Shown here piece by piece: positions 15,948 to 24,242 of a stretch of DNA of 64,000 nucleotides. Where the stretch lies: contig JAFWLF010000111.1 of assembly GCA_017511185.1 (NCBI GenBank), positions 1 to 64,000 on the forward strand, given 5' to 3'. Origin of the DNA: RGIG5612 sp017511185 (GTDB lineage: Bacteria > Bacillota > Clostridia > Lachnospirales > Lachnospiraceae). Below the pieces are notes generated by a model. It was given only the letters and a program-made list of their open reading frames with translations. It was not told the DNA's origin and did not search any database. Every line of letters starts with the position of its first letter. The first letter of the stretch is position 1. A program made the translations under genes and the position numbers.

Positions 15948-17870
15948 CTAATGAATAAATGACTCGACATATGATTTAAAAGAATCTGTATCTGTAAAAT
16001 ATCTATACCCCGCATTATTAACTACTTGATGCACTTCACTTGGCGCTCCTAACAATAATGCTACTGGTTCAGATAATCCACTCTGGATCCCATCTGGCCA
16101 TGCAACATCTATCGTCGCTAATTGTTTTCCTGTATCGTCTGCCAAATCGTAATACATTTCTCCTGGATTTAGTTTTTGTTCTTCCATCCAAAGCAATATT
16201 TCCATAATTGTATCTTCCTCAGATTTTTCATTTTCAATTTCATTGATATCTTCCAATGAACGATTTGCATAATCTTCAATAATTCCTTCTTCAATATTTC
16301 CTTGCAACAGACTCTCAAGAAAATCATTTGCTGATTCAGCTAACAGTTTTCTGCGTTCAGCCAAAAAATCCAGATATTTATCTACAGATCTCAATTTCTC
16401 ATCCATAGGTATCCAATGGGTTTCCATTGCGCCTGGTGTTTTATTCATATAATCCGGGAAATAGTCTTTCGGTTCTCTGTCACTGATTGCAATATTAGTA
16501 CCTTTTGTTAAAAAAGTATAATTAGCAAGTGCATTTACTTCTGACCTTGAATATCCATTCTTATACAATACGGCTTTTGGGAAAATGTGATGAACATCCA
16601 ATTGAGACATAATCCCCAACATTGATGCCTTTAATTCCAAACCGTTTCCCCAGTCTTTTGCATGGGTTACTCTTGTCATCATATAGAGTAAAGGATAAAA
16701 CCTTGCGCCAGAACTCCATCCCCAAAAATCCGACTCGGTAAGTTTTAATGTACCGCGATTTTGCTTTAACTGATTTATCAATCCATCTATTCCGGAACCC
16801 GTAGCTAAAGTATTGAGATCTTGCGCAATTGTACTTTCGGTCGATCCCGAATAACGGCCCCATAAAAATGTATGAATATACCAATATAGAAGTTTATCCC
16901 ATTCTTTCGCGTCTATCTCCTTTTCTCCTCGATTATGAACATAATCAATCATTACAGGAATTGAATATCGACTTCCCAAAACCCGATCATGATCTAATCC
17001 CAATCTTGATGCTATCTGATTCAGTATCAGTGAAATCATTTTATCTGTTTCTTTTAGTCCAATTTTAAAATCCGCGATTGATACTGTAGATAATTCAGAA
17101 AAATATGCCTTGTGTGTCAAATATACTGCCACACAGCGAAGGAGCCAATCCTGCTTGAATTTATAACCAGCCTTAGAATACTTATTTAATATACTTCGCA
17201 TTTCTGACCTTGCTTCAGGCCATTGCGCACATATTTTAGCCAATGCCAAGTCACCTGTGCTTAATTTTGTACCACCACTATTAACGTTATTAAAAATCTC
17301 TACAACAACATCTATTGTTTTGTCTTCACCGACTACACGCTGAACATGAATATCAGTTTTCTTTATGTTATCCAGTTTATTGAGCTTCTCCATATTTTTT
17401 AAATAGAAAAGCTGAGTTTCCTGATCTGGTGCTTTTGTCACAAAGGTTCCTGCCCCTTCTTTCATGAGTTGGGTTACATTGATCCAATTATTATCCCCTT
17501 TCATTTTTAGCGGAAGATAAAACTCAAATACTTCGTCTTCTAAGTTGAAATATAAATCTGTAAAAGCTTTCTCATTTCCCTCAAAAAAAGCTGGTGGTTG
17601 CCCCTTAATTATTCCATACAGACTAGTTATTCTCTGCTGTCCATCAAGAATCAAGTCTACGTTTCCATACGCCTGTTCTTCTATTCCATTTCTCATAATA
17701 CTTGTATCCACTGGGGTGACCCATGTAAGCAATCCTCCGATAGGATATCCGCGATATAAAGAGTTCATAAGTTTTCGAACTTGATCTCGATTCCAAACAT
17801 ATCCTCTTTGGAATTCTGGAAGTGCATAATTGCCTATTTCTATTTGGCTAATGATAGTTTCAATGGTCAT
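15948..17870 (-). CDS. DUF262/HNH (GmrSD-like) type IV restriction protein
   Basis: This 640-residue protein joins a ParB-like DUF262 domain (1-250; PEFQRGYVWNRDQVRKLMNSLY and LDGQQRITSLYG near 77) to an HNH nuclease region (QLDVHHIFPKAVL near 423, then ALANYTFLTKGTN). This is the single-chain architecture of GmrS-GmrD type IV systems, in which DUF262 hydrolyses NTP and the HNH part cuts modified phage DNA. A further C-terminal part (about 560-640) may recognise the modification. AAAGGAG precedes the ATG by six bases. It appears to be monocistronic, as expected for a stand-alone defence gene. Confidence 0.85.
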   Translation of the reverse strand: MTIETIISQIEIGNYALPEFQRGYVWNRDQVRKLMNSLYRGYPIGGLLTWVTPVDTSIMRNGIEEQAYGNVDLILDGQQRITSLYGIIKGQPPAFFEGNEKAFTDLYFNLEDEVFEFYLPLKMKGDNNWINVTQLMKEGAGTFVTKAPDQETQLFYLKNMEKLNKLDNIKKTDIHVQRVVGEDKTIDVVVEIFNNVNSGGTKLSTGDLALAKICAQWPEARSEMRSILNKYSKAGYKFKQDWLLRCVAVYLTHKAYFSELSTVSIADFKIGLKETDKMISLILNQIASRLGLDHDRVLGSRYSIPVMIDYVHNRGEKEIDAKEWDKLLYWYIHTFLWGRYSGSTESTIAQDLNTLATGSGIDGLINQLKQNRGTLKLTESDFWGWSSGARFYPLLYMMTRVTHAKDWGNGLELKASMLGIMSQLDVHHIFPKAVLYKNGYSRSEVNALANYTFLTKGTNIAISDREPKDYFPDYMNKTPGAMETHWIPMDEKLRSVDKYLDFLAERRKLLAESANDFLESLLQGNIEEGIIEDYANRSLEDINEIENEKSEEDTIMEILLWMEEQKLNPGEMYYDLADDTGKQLATIDVAWPDGIQSGLSEPVALLLGAPSEVHQVVNNAGYRYFTDTDSFKSYVESFIH

Positions 17871-17997
17871 TAATTGCTCCTTTCTTTTTTCAGATTGTCA
17901 TTATTCTGAACTCTACAGTATTTAACACCTTATTAATATAGAAAGTATATCACTTATGGGGGACGGCCGCTATTCTCTGTAGATAGTTTTTTGTTTT

Positions 17998-18040
17998 AAA
18001 AAAGAGTTCGACGGGAGATCCCTCCCGCCGATGTACTCTA
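17998..18040 (-). terminator. Intrinsic terminator after the first lipoprotein gene
   Basis: A long GC-rich stem (CGGCGGGAG paired with CTCCCGTCG around a GGAT loop) is followed by six Ts on the minus strand. Confidence 0.85.
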
Positions 18041-18063
18041 ACTGATAGTTATTGTTGAATATC

Positions 18064-19434
18064 TTAATATGTAATCTTCACCTCCGGCTCGTCAACTGTC
18101 ATGTAATTGTCATCACGGACGTCTAATTTCAGAGAGATTTCTGTAATATCTGATAAAGTCAGATTATTACTTTCCAAGTCGTTTTCCATCAGTTCTATAT
18201 CAAGAAGTCCGGTTTTTCCCGGTTTAACAGTCTTCGAATACATAATGACTGTTGTCTTCATTTTGTTGACATACGCATCATTGAAGCCGTTATCAACAGA
18301 CACTGTTTGGTTGGTTCCATTTTTCACCAATAATAACAAATGCAGATCATCAGAATAGGAAGAACTATCTTCAACCAGTCCCACATTTTGAATGGTGAAA
18401 CCATTTGCATCGTAAAGGGTTTCGCCAGAGAACGATTCTGCAGCACCAGTCTTGCCAAATACAATCTGAATATCCTTACCGGCCAGAGTAGTTCCATCTT
18501 CTGTCGCTACTTCAAAGGTGCACGCGTACTCGCTGTATTCTTTTATCCCGAGCAGTTCTAAATAGCTTGGATCCAGCAGGTCATCAAATGTGATATCCAA
18601 CACGGCACGTTTCCCTGGCGCAACCATTTCAGAATCCCCATAATCAGATACGTCAATACCGTTCAACACAGAATCCGCAGCAATCGCATATTGATTCTTG
18701 TCTGACTGATTGATCACTTCCAGGAGCAGGCCCTGCTCGCCATCCTCATTCGTAATCACATAGCTGCTTAATATTTTAATACCGCTTTCATCAAAAAGGG
18801 CATCATCCGAATAGTAGTCGATCACAAATCCATACTCTTTTGCAAGCGCCTTGCTATTCATTGCTTCACGGAAAGTATCCTTGTCATAATCATAGGTATC
18901 AGCTATGGATGTTGGAATCTCAATCGGACCGGTAATCAGATACTCATCATATCCGTCCTTAATCTCAATCCCCAGTCCAATATCAGCAATATCTGTAATC
19001 CCATACATCATCAACTGATCCAGACTAAAACTCACAGACGGCTTTGCCTGCATCCCCGCATCTACATCTTCTCCCAAGTAACCATCTGCAATCATATAAT
19101 GGTTTACCGAGTTTACTGAATAGCCAAGTGTACCTGCATAGAAGGAAAGATCCCGATCGCTATTGTTTTCGATAAGCAGTTCCAGTTCTGCTGAATATCC
19201 TGTGTAGGTCAATTCAGTTGCTGTAATCTTGACGTCTTTTTCATCCACCAGAACGGTCTCATTAATCGTTGCGCTGAAGACTGGTGTCAGTCCTTCTCCA
19301 CCCTGATCGATCACTTCGTTTTCCTGATTATTTCCACCATCCGTTGCGTCTGCTGGCGCCGGGGAAGGATTTCCACAGGCAGTCAGCGCCAGTACCATCA
19401 ATACTGCAGCTATAATTGATATGATCTTTCTCAT
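18064..19434 (-). CDS. Large secreted lipoprotein, copy 1
   Basis: This 456-residue lipoprotein has a signal peptide with lipobox LTAC (Cys at 20) and an acidic low-complexity linker, so it should be anchored on the outer face of the membrane. The rest has repeated Ig-like/beta-sandwich-type segments (TATELTYTGYSAELELLIENNSD, LLLEVINQSD, LLLLVKNGTNQ), similar to telomeric-repeat-like DUF families of Clostridia; function is unknown. The ATG overlaps the stop of the upstream XRE gene (ATGA) and has AGGAGG upstream, so the two are coupled. It is closely similar, including 3' flank, to the copy at 24243-25601. Confidence 0.8.
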   Translation of the reverse strand: MRKIISIIAAVLMVLALTACGNPSPAPADATDGGNNQENEVIDQGGEGLTPVFSATINETVLVDEKDVKITATELTYTGYSAELELLIENNSDRDLSFYAGTLGYSVNSVNHYMIADGYLGEDVDAGMQAKPSVSFSLDQLMMYGITDIADIGLGIEIKDGYDEYLITGPIEIPTSIADTYDYDKDTFREAMNSKALAKEYGFVIDYYSDDALFDESGIKILSSYVITNEDGEQGLLLEVINQSDKNQYAIAADSVLNGIDVSDYGDSEMVAPGKRAVLDITFDDLLDPSYLELLGIKEYSEYACTFEVATEDGTTLAGKDIQIVFGKTGAAESFSGETLYDANGFTIQNVGLVEDSSSYSDDLHLLLLVKNGTNQTVSVDNGFNDAYVNKMKTTVIMYSKTVKPGKTGLLDIELMENDLESNNLTLSDITEISLKLDVRDDNYMTVDEPEVKITY

Positions 19435-19730
19435 GTTTTATCCTCCTGCAATTCTGTAATTATCTGATTGAGTGTCGATGCCATTTCCTGCAAAACCTCC
19501 ATAACAGGGTTCCCTCCGCCAATTCCAAGCAGATAATCTGCACTGACGCGCAAGGCCCTTGTCAGATCCAACAGATGTTCTAACGTCGGTTCCGCTTCTG
19601 CGATTTCCCATCTGGCGATGGTGGTCCTGGACACGCCAATCATTTCTGCCAATTGTTCCTGTGTAAGACCGGCCAGAACCCGAGCCTGTCTTATTCTGTT
19701 ACCAACTATTATCATTTGTGGTTTCTTCAT
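19431..19730 (-). CDS. XRE-family HTH regulator
   Basis: This 99-residue protein has a canonical Cro/CI HTH at about 9-65 (IRQARVLAGLTQEQLAEMIGVSRTTIARWE) and a helical C-terminus (STLNQIITELQEDKT). It overlaps the lipoprotein gene by 4 bp (ATGA), forming a two-gene unit. No clear ribosome binding site is visible; the ATG at 19730 is the best start, with another ATG 5 codons downstream. A perfect palindrome (19778-19792) lies about 50 bp upstream and is a probable autoregulatory operator. The last 14 codons of this gene are repeated at 25598-25642 next to the second lipoprotein copy. Confidence 0.85.
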   Translation of the reverse strand: MKKPQMIIVGNRIRQARVLAGLTQEQLAEMIGVSRTTIARWEIAEAEPTLEHLLDLTRALRVSADYLLGIGGGNPVMEVLQEMASTLNQIITELQEDKT

Positions 19731-19777
19731 TTTGTTTATGTTAAAACAGACCACGCTGCATTAACATAAACCGCAGA

Positions 19778-19792
19778 GTAACAGAATGTTAC
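19778..19792. promoter_or_regulatory. Candidate operator of the XRE regulator
   Basis: GTAACA-GAA-TGTTAC is a perfect 6-bp inverted repeat with a 3-bp spacer, and a further half-site GTAACAT follows 6 bp later. It lies just upstream of the XRE gene. Confidence 0.5.
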
Positions 19793-19841
19793 TTGCCAGT
19801 AACATCTGCCCGATCCTTTCTATTTTCTTCATTGTGAATTA

Positions 19842-19878
19842 CCTCCTATAGATAGATTTGATTTGGTTCTATAGGAGG
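19842..19878. repeat. Perfect 11-bp inverted repeat
   Basis: CCTCCTATAGA (19842-19852) and TCTATAGGAGG (19868-19878) are exact reverse complements separated by 15 bp. The arms include a ribosome-binding-site-like AGGAGG. It could be an operator, an RNA hairpin or the end of a lost element; no gene adjoins it. Confidence 0.6.
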
Positions 19879-19922
19879 ATGTGAATTTGACGCGAAACTT
19901 GAAAATGATATTGAAAATTACG

Positions 19923-19970
19923 ACGGTCCCGGCTATTAGTGGGTTGCAATTGCCCACATTCCGGGACCGT
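19923..19970. terminator. Branched stem-loop downstream of the DUF4230 operon
   Basis: ACGGTCCCGG (19923-19932) pairs perfectly with CCGGGACCGT (19961-19970), and inside the loop GTGGG pairs with CCCAC. No long T-run follows on either strand, so it may be a weak terminator or a structured RNA end of the unit at 20019-21436. Confidence 0.5.
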
Positions 19971-20018
19971 AAGATATCTGCTAATGCATATCCTGTTGTT
20001 TAATCTTTTTTTAATAAT

Positions 20019-20678
20019 CTACTGACCAGTTGTTCCCACGTCCTCCTCTTCTGGTATTTGATCAGAAGTGGTTCCATCTTCGTATTTCCAAATAATCTTA
20101 TACGACGTTCCGGATTCTGTACTTAAATGATCGATATAATTTTTAATTAATAACTGGGCTCTGATTTGTGCATTCTTCTTTAAAGATGGATTATTTTGGA
20201 CATTGTTTCTCATCTCTTCCTGTGCAAACTGAATCGCCTCTGACTGAAGATCTGCAGTAACTACATTTGGTACCAGCCAATCGTCTTCTGAGATATAGAA
20301 TGTTGCATTATTCAAAGTATCATCATCTGTGTATACGTCAATAATCTCAGCCTCAGGGATAGTTATTTCAATGGTATCTCCAAGATTCTCCACTTTTACC
20401 TTTGAAGCATTAATTCCCAGCTTTACCACTCCATTGTATTCAATCCAAACCTGCCTTTTTTTCTTTAATATATCGAAAACCGTCTTATCTGCATTGCTGT
20501 CCTTGTTAGCTTTGGCCACATTATGAAAATAGCATTCAAGAGTAGACAAATTGCATATTTCTTGAATTTTAGCCAAACTTAGCTTTTCTTTGGCAGCTTT
20601 CTCCTGGTTTGCGCCACAAGCTGTCAATGATACAACAATAAGAAAAGCAGCTGCTATAATACATAATAATTTTTTCAT
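20019..20678 (-). CDS. DUF4230 lipoprotein
   Basis: This 219-residue protein has a lipoprotein signal peptide with lipobox LTAC (Cys at 21) and a DUF4230 domain. Recognisable parts are LATLECYFHNV-type beta strand after the linker, QVWIEYNGVVKLGINASKVKV and NLGDTIEITIPEAEI. DUF4230 proteins are membrane- or envelope-associated and have no assigned function. The start has AAAGGAG five bases upstream, which overlaps the stop region of the neighbouring DUF4230 gene (14 bp gap). The two form a tandem pair of the same family, one lipid-anchored and one with a transmembrane helix, suggesting a complex at the membrane. Confidence 0.8.
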   Translation of the reverse strand: MKKLLCIIAAAFLIVVSLTACGANQEKAAKEKLSLAKIQEICNLSTLECYFHNVAKANKDSNADKTVFDILKKKRQVWIEYNGVVKLGINASKVKVENLGDTIEITIPEAEIIDVYTDDDTLNNATFYISEDDWLVPNVVTADLQSEAIQFAQEEMRNNVQNNPSLKKNAQIRAQLLIKNYIDHLSTESGTSYKIIWKYEDGTTSDQIPEEEDVGTTGQ

Positions 20679-20692
20679 ATTAACTCCTTTCC

Positions 20693-21436
20693 TTATTCCA
20701 CAACAATCTTATAACCATCTGGCAGTTGAGAAAGAATAGGTTCACTCCATGCTTCAATCGTGGAAATAGCATTTTCTCTTGCTATAGTGAACATTTTTTC
20801 ATCTTCTTTTGCCTTGGCCTCCAAGTCATTTTTAGCGACCTGATTTGCTTCGCTGATGACCGTTTCAGTATTATATTTCTGATTCACAAAAATATATTCA
20901 GCTTTACCAATATTAGCATTGATGTTCTGTATTTTAAGTTCAGGAATTGTAATTCTAACGATCTTTTCTGACTTATCATTTTCGATTTTGATATCTTTCA
21001 GATCAAAACCTATATCAACTGTCCCTTCATACCCGACATAATACTTTTCATTACCATCCTCATCGTATGCTGTTGCGACTCCATTATATGTATAGGTAAC
21101 AGTTGAGAGTTCACTAATCTCAACAATATCTTCTAATAACACCGAAGCAGAAAAAGTTGTTGTCCCTTTGGGTTTAGCAAATAGAATAATCCCTCCAACT
21201 ACTATAACTACTATAATAGCTATTATTATCCATTTAAGTGCTCCGCCCTTCTTTTTTACAGTTTCCTTTTGAATAATAACCTTTTCAGCAGGTTCTTGAG
21301 ATCTTTCAGGTGATACTGTACTCCCATTAATTATCCCATCATCTTTAAGGTCTTCAATAGTGTCACCTAAATTTTCCAGTTCTTCTGTAGAAAGTTTGGA
21401 TAATCCTTTTTCGACAATTTTGGATTTGACTTTCAT
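20693..21436 (-). CDS. DUF4230 protein with N-terminal cytoplasmic tail and one TM helix
   Basis: This 247-residue protein begins with a cytoplasmic region of about 75 residues (LSKLSTEELENLGDTIEDL), followed by one membrane helix (WIIIAIIVVIVVGGIILF, about 79-97) and a DUF4230 domain outside (VGYEGTVDIGFDLKDIKIE, VRITIPELKIQNINANIGK). A GGGAGGGG ribosome binding site precedes the ATG. It is the first of a DUF4230 pair and lies 52 bp downstream of the SHOCT/PH-like gene, so three genes are likely co-transcribed. The function of the family is unknown. Confidence 0.8.
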   Translation of the reverse strand: MKVKSKIVEKGLSKLSTEELENLGDTIEDLKDDGIINGSTVSPERSQEPAEKVIIQKETVKKKGGALKWIIIAIIVVIVVGGIILFAKPKGTTTFSASVLLEDIVEISELSTVTYTYNGVATAYDEDGNEKYYVGYEGTVDIGFDLKDIKIENDKSEKIVRITIPELKIQNINANIGKAEYIFVNQKYNTETVISEANQVAKNDLEAKAKEDEKMFTIARENAISTIEAWSEPILSQLPDGYKIVVE

Positions 21437-21487
21437 ATAAAATCCCCTCCCAATTATTGATCCCGTTTTTAACCTTTTCTGAAAGCA

Positions 21488-22159
21488 TTATAACGATAAC
21501 AGTTCTTTCTTTTTCTTATCAAACTCCTCTTGAGTTAATATTCCGACATCCAGTAATTCTTTAAGTTTCTTTACTGCTTCTATTTTTTCATCATACGTCA
21601 TCTCTGATGATTCACTCGGTTTTCGCAATGATTCTTGCAGTAAATTTCCTGCCGCAACAACTTTGGCCGTTTTTTCTCGTTTTTTTCCAAGTCCTCCCAG
21701 AACGCTTCCCACAATACCATTTTCTATTATATCTTTTGCTGTTCCTACCGTATCCACCCCTAGTGCATCGTCTACGAGACTAATAGCGCTGTTTACTTTT
21801 TTAGCGCCTCTCTGAGAAGTATTTGTCCCTGTTATGGCTTCCAGTATCTTTGCCGCAAAAGTGCGTGCCTTGAAGAACCCTTCTAATTCTACAGTTTCAT
21901 CTCCAAACAAGGTTTGGATAACCACCTTAGAGCCAGTTTGCTTGATCTGTGGGGCATCATTATATATTTTTATGTTTTCCAGAGGAATGATATTTACGAA
22001 ATGCTCAGTAACTTTCTTCCTGAACCTGCCAGTGGTTACGTCCCATGAAAACACAAGTGCAACTGTTGTTAATTTCATGTTAACATCTTCCTGCTCATTC
22101 CGGATCACCGTGCCCTCGTAAAGAAGAACCTCATCACTACTCAAAACATATTCTTCCAT
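21488..22159 (-). CDS. PH-like domain plus SHOCT domain protein
   Basis: This 223-residue soluble protein starts with a bacterial PH/GRAM-like beta domain (VLLYEGTVIRNEQ, MKLTTVALVF, IIPLENIKIY, VVIQTLFGDETVEL; about 5-105). It ends in a typical SHOCT motif (YDEKIEAVKKLKELLDVGILTQEEFDKKKKELLSL, about 189-223). SHOCT domains are short C-terminal oligomerisation or membrane-association modules. GAGGAGG precedes the ATG. It is the first gene of the unit with the two DUF4230 genes, whose membrane location suggests a cytoplasmic membrane-linked role. No enzymatic motif is visible. Confidence 0.75.
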   Translation of the reverse strand: MEEYVLSSDEVLLYEGTVIRNEQEDVNMKLTTVALVFSWDVTTGRFRKKVTEHFVNIIPLENIKIYNDAPQIKQTGSKVVIQTLFGDETVELEGFFKARTFAAKILEAITGTNTSQRGAKKVNSAISLVDDALGVDTVGTAKDIIENGIVGSVLGGLGKKREKTAKVVAAGNLLQESLRKPSESSEMTYDEKIEAVKKLKELLDVGILTQEEFDKKKKELLSL

Positions 22160-22292
22160 TTATTACAACCTCCTCTTTTGAGTTCGATCGATTGTCCTTT
22201 TTATACATTTTCTCTTTTAATGTTTTTAGTATATCATACTATTCATGTTACAACCACGTCGGTATTCCTCTCCTCTATGATAAAAAAGTCAA

Positions 22293-22619
22293 TTAAAAGA
22301 GATGCCATTTTCGGGATTTTTTATCATCTTCCTCTTCTTTTTCGAAGTCTTCATCTTCATCGTCTTCGTAATCATCGTCATCGTTCCGAATGTATTCTTG
22401 CCTGTATTTCTCTACTATCAGTTCAAGCAGTTTTCCAAGATAATCAAGATTACAAAGATAAACAAAGTCTGCCGGGGGATCGATCATATCTTCTGCCGGT
22501 TTGTAAGATTCCGCTTCAAACGCATGGATTTCTTCAAGCATCTCATCTCTAACCAAAAGCAGTTCCTTATATGACATTTCTTTATACTGATTTACAAAAG
22601 TCTGCGGGCTCATCATCAT
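22293..22619 (-). CDS. Small hypothetical protein with acidic tail
   Basis: This 108-residue soluble protein is not assigned to a function. It begins MSPQTFVNQYKEMSYKELLLVRDEMLEEIHAFE, a helical start seen in small uncharacterised Clostridial proteins. It continues with LCNLDYLGKLLELIVEKYRQEY and ends in a run of Asp/Glu before a basic SRKWHLF end. The start at 22619 (first of three ATG codons) has AGGAG nine bases upstream. It is separated from its neighbours and may be monocistronic. Confidence 0.6.
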   Translation of the reverse strand: MMMSPQTFVNQYKEMSYKELLLVRDEMLEEIHAFEAESYKPAEDMIDPPADFVYLCNLDYLGKLLELIVEKYRQEYIRNDDDDYEDDEDEDFEKEEEDDKKSRKWHLF

Positions 22620-22707
22620 GGCTATTTTCTCCTTTTTGGAATAAGTTTTATTACATTTGCAGTTTACCCCTACCCATACTAAATAAGGTCAATCACCAGG
22701 CGACTTT

Positions 22708-22761
22708 TTAATGGTGCTCATCCCAATACTGCTCTGCTTTTTCAAAATCAATTAATACGAT
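22708..22761 (-). pseudogene. 3'-end remnant of a 26849-27619-like gene
   Basis: The minus strand encodes VLIDFEKAEQYWDEHH then a stop, nearly identical to the last residues of the 26849-27619 product (FIDFDEAEQYWDAHH). Nothing upstream of it matches the rest of that gene; the NERD gene follows after a few bases. It is a truncated copy left by a duplication or recombination event. Confidence 0.7.
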
Positions 22762-22766
22762 ATTTA

Positions 22767-23510
22767 TTAATAAACAAATTCTTCATTTTGAATTGTTTCT
22801 TCTGCCCAGTTGGCAATCAGGTCGATTGTTCTGCTGTCGTAATTCCTTCCGCTGTTGTTATGGATCAGGTAATCAATATCCTCTACATCATTAAGAACGC
22901 GGCTGCTGTGACAAGTGCTGTTTTCATTTACAAAATACACATAACCCTCTACCCAGACATCAATTCCATAGGATCTTAGCAGACTCCCCAGGATTCCTGC
23001 CTGGCGGTCCACTTGTTTGATCGGGTTATCTATTATTTCTTCAACATCTTCTCCATAAACGTTTTTGATTCTCTTCCACCACTCGTCATCTTCTTCCCCA
23101 AACAGGATCCCACTATAATTCTTCACTTCAATAATAAAAACGCCATTTCGGTTAACGATCAGATTATCCAATTCCGCTCTGTGGTTATCGAAAACTATCT
23201 TTAAATTGAGGTAATAGTGATCGTCCTCTCTGATGATACTCCCAATCCTGCGTTCCGCAATCCATTCTCCCTCGATGCCTGCTGCTTTTTGAGGGGTGAT
23301 TATTTCAGGTTGCGACAAAGAAGGTTGCCTGTAGGACACTGCAGGCTTTTTTATTTCCGGCTTTTCAGGGGTAACATCGGGCTCTTTATGAGATAAACCC
23401 GACTTTTTCTTTTTGATTGTTCTATTGTTGGAAGCATATATTTTGATACCAACGATTAAAGCAATAATCGAAAGGACGATACATGCAATGGCAAAAATAG
23501 ATTCAAACAT
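22767..23510 (-). CDS. NERD-domain protein with N-terminal membrane anchor
   Basis: This 247-residue protein has one N-terminal membrane helix (ESIFAIACIVLSIIALIVGI), a proline/lysine-rich linker and a NERD (nuclease-related) domain from about 84. The core motifs are GEWIAERRIGSI, DNLIVNRNGVFIIEVKNYSG and NPIKQVDRQAGILGSLLRSYG. The D...E.K arrangement is the PD-(D/E)XK-like core, suggesting DNA processing or a related role at the membrane. GAGGAAA precedes the ATG. It lies 21 bp downstream of the SGNH hydrolase gene on the same strand and is probably co-transcribed. Confidence 0.85.
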   Translation of the reverse strand: MFESIFAIACIVLSIIALIVGIKIYASNNRTIKKKKSGLSHKEPDVTPEKPEIKKPAVSYRQPSLSQPEIITPQKAAGIEGEWIAERRIGSIIREDDHYYLNLKIVFDNHRAELDNLIVNRNGVFIIEVKNYSGILFGEEDDEWWKRIKNVYGEDVEEIIDNPIKQVDRQAGILGSLLRSYGIDVWVEGYVYFVNENSTCHSSRVLNDVEDIDYLIHNNSGRNYDSRTIDLIANWAEETIQNEEFVY

Positions 23511-23531
23511 ACCTGTTTTTCCTCTGAGTCT

Positions 23532-24167
23532 CTATCCCCTAAACACATCTGCAATTTTTGCGGCTATGGCTTGTCCAATCTTTCTGTGTCCTTCCGGACT
23601 CAGGTGCACGCCATCAACTTCAGATGGAGGTGTTATGTCCGCTGCATCCATAAATTCCAACCCGTATTTATCTGTAATACCTTTATACAGAGCGGACAGT
23701 TTCCGGGATTCTTCAATTGCATCGTGATGTCCGGTCTCATCAATGTTCTCATTCAAAAGAATTGGGGATACCAGAAGTATCTTTGCTCCATCCGGGAAGA
23801 CCGGGGATGACAGAGAATACCTTTCGTTTGCGGTCATGATCTTTAAAACAAGCTGCTCCAAGCCAGCCGCACTTCCGGCAGCATCTGTATACTTCATATC
23901 ATTTGTGCCAATCATCAGCACCAAAAGGTCCAGCGGCTTATGGCTCTGCAGCGCGTAATCGATCCCGTCGGATCCATTTCTGCACCCTTTAAGCGGATCA
24001 TCAAAGATGGTTGTGCGTCCGTTCATGCCGGACGGGATACAACAATACCCTTCCCCTAATATGCCTGCGCAGACGGACGTCCACCGGATTTCATATGAAT
24101 ACCGGTTCCCTGTCTCGGGATCAAATCCCCATGTATTTGAATCTCCGTAAAATAAGATTGATTTCAT
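23532..24167 (-). CDS. SGNH/GDSL-family hydrolase
   Basis: This 211-residue protein has the SGNH esterase signatures: FYGDSNTWGFDP at the N-terminus (nucleophilic Ser), MIGTNDMKYTD (block III Asn) and DGVHLSPEGH near the end (catalytic Asp/His). Such enzymes hydrolyse esters in lipids, polysaccharide acetyl groups or arylesters; no signal peptide is seen, so it acts in the cytoplasm. The ATG at 24167 is preferred over an upstream in-frame TTG; the ribosome binding site is weak (GAGTGGAAAAC). It is followed by the NERD gene. Confidence 0.85.
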   Translation of the reverse strand: MKSILFYGDSNTWGFDPETGNRYSYEIRWTSVCAGILGEGYCCIPSGMNGRTTIFDDPLKGCRNGSDGIDYALQSHKPLDLLVLMIGTNDMKYTDAAGSAAGLEQLVLKIMTANERYSLSSPVFPDGAKILLVSPILLNENIDETGHHDAIEESRKLSALYKGITDKYGLEFMDAADITPPSEVDGVHLSPEGHRKIGQAIAAKIADVFRG

Positions 24168-24242
24168 GTTTTCCACTCTCAAACAGCCCCAGACCGAAGA
24201 TGAATGCTTCCTTACTCTAACTGATAGTTATTGTTGAATAAA

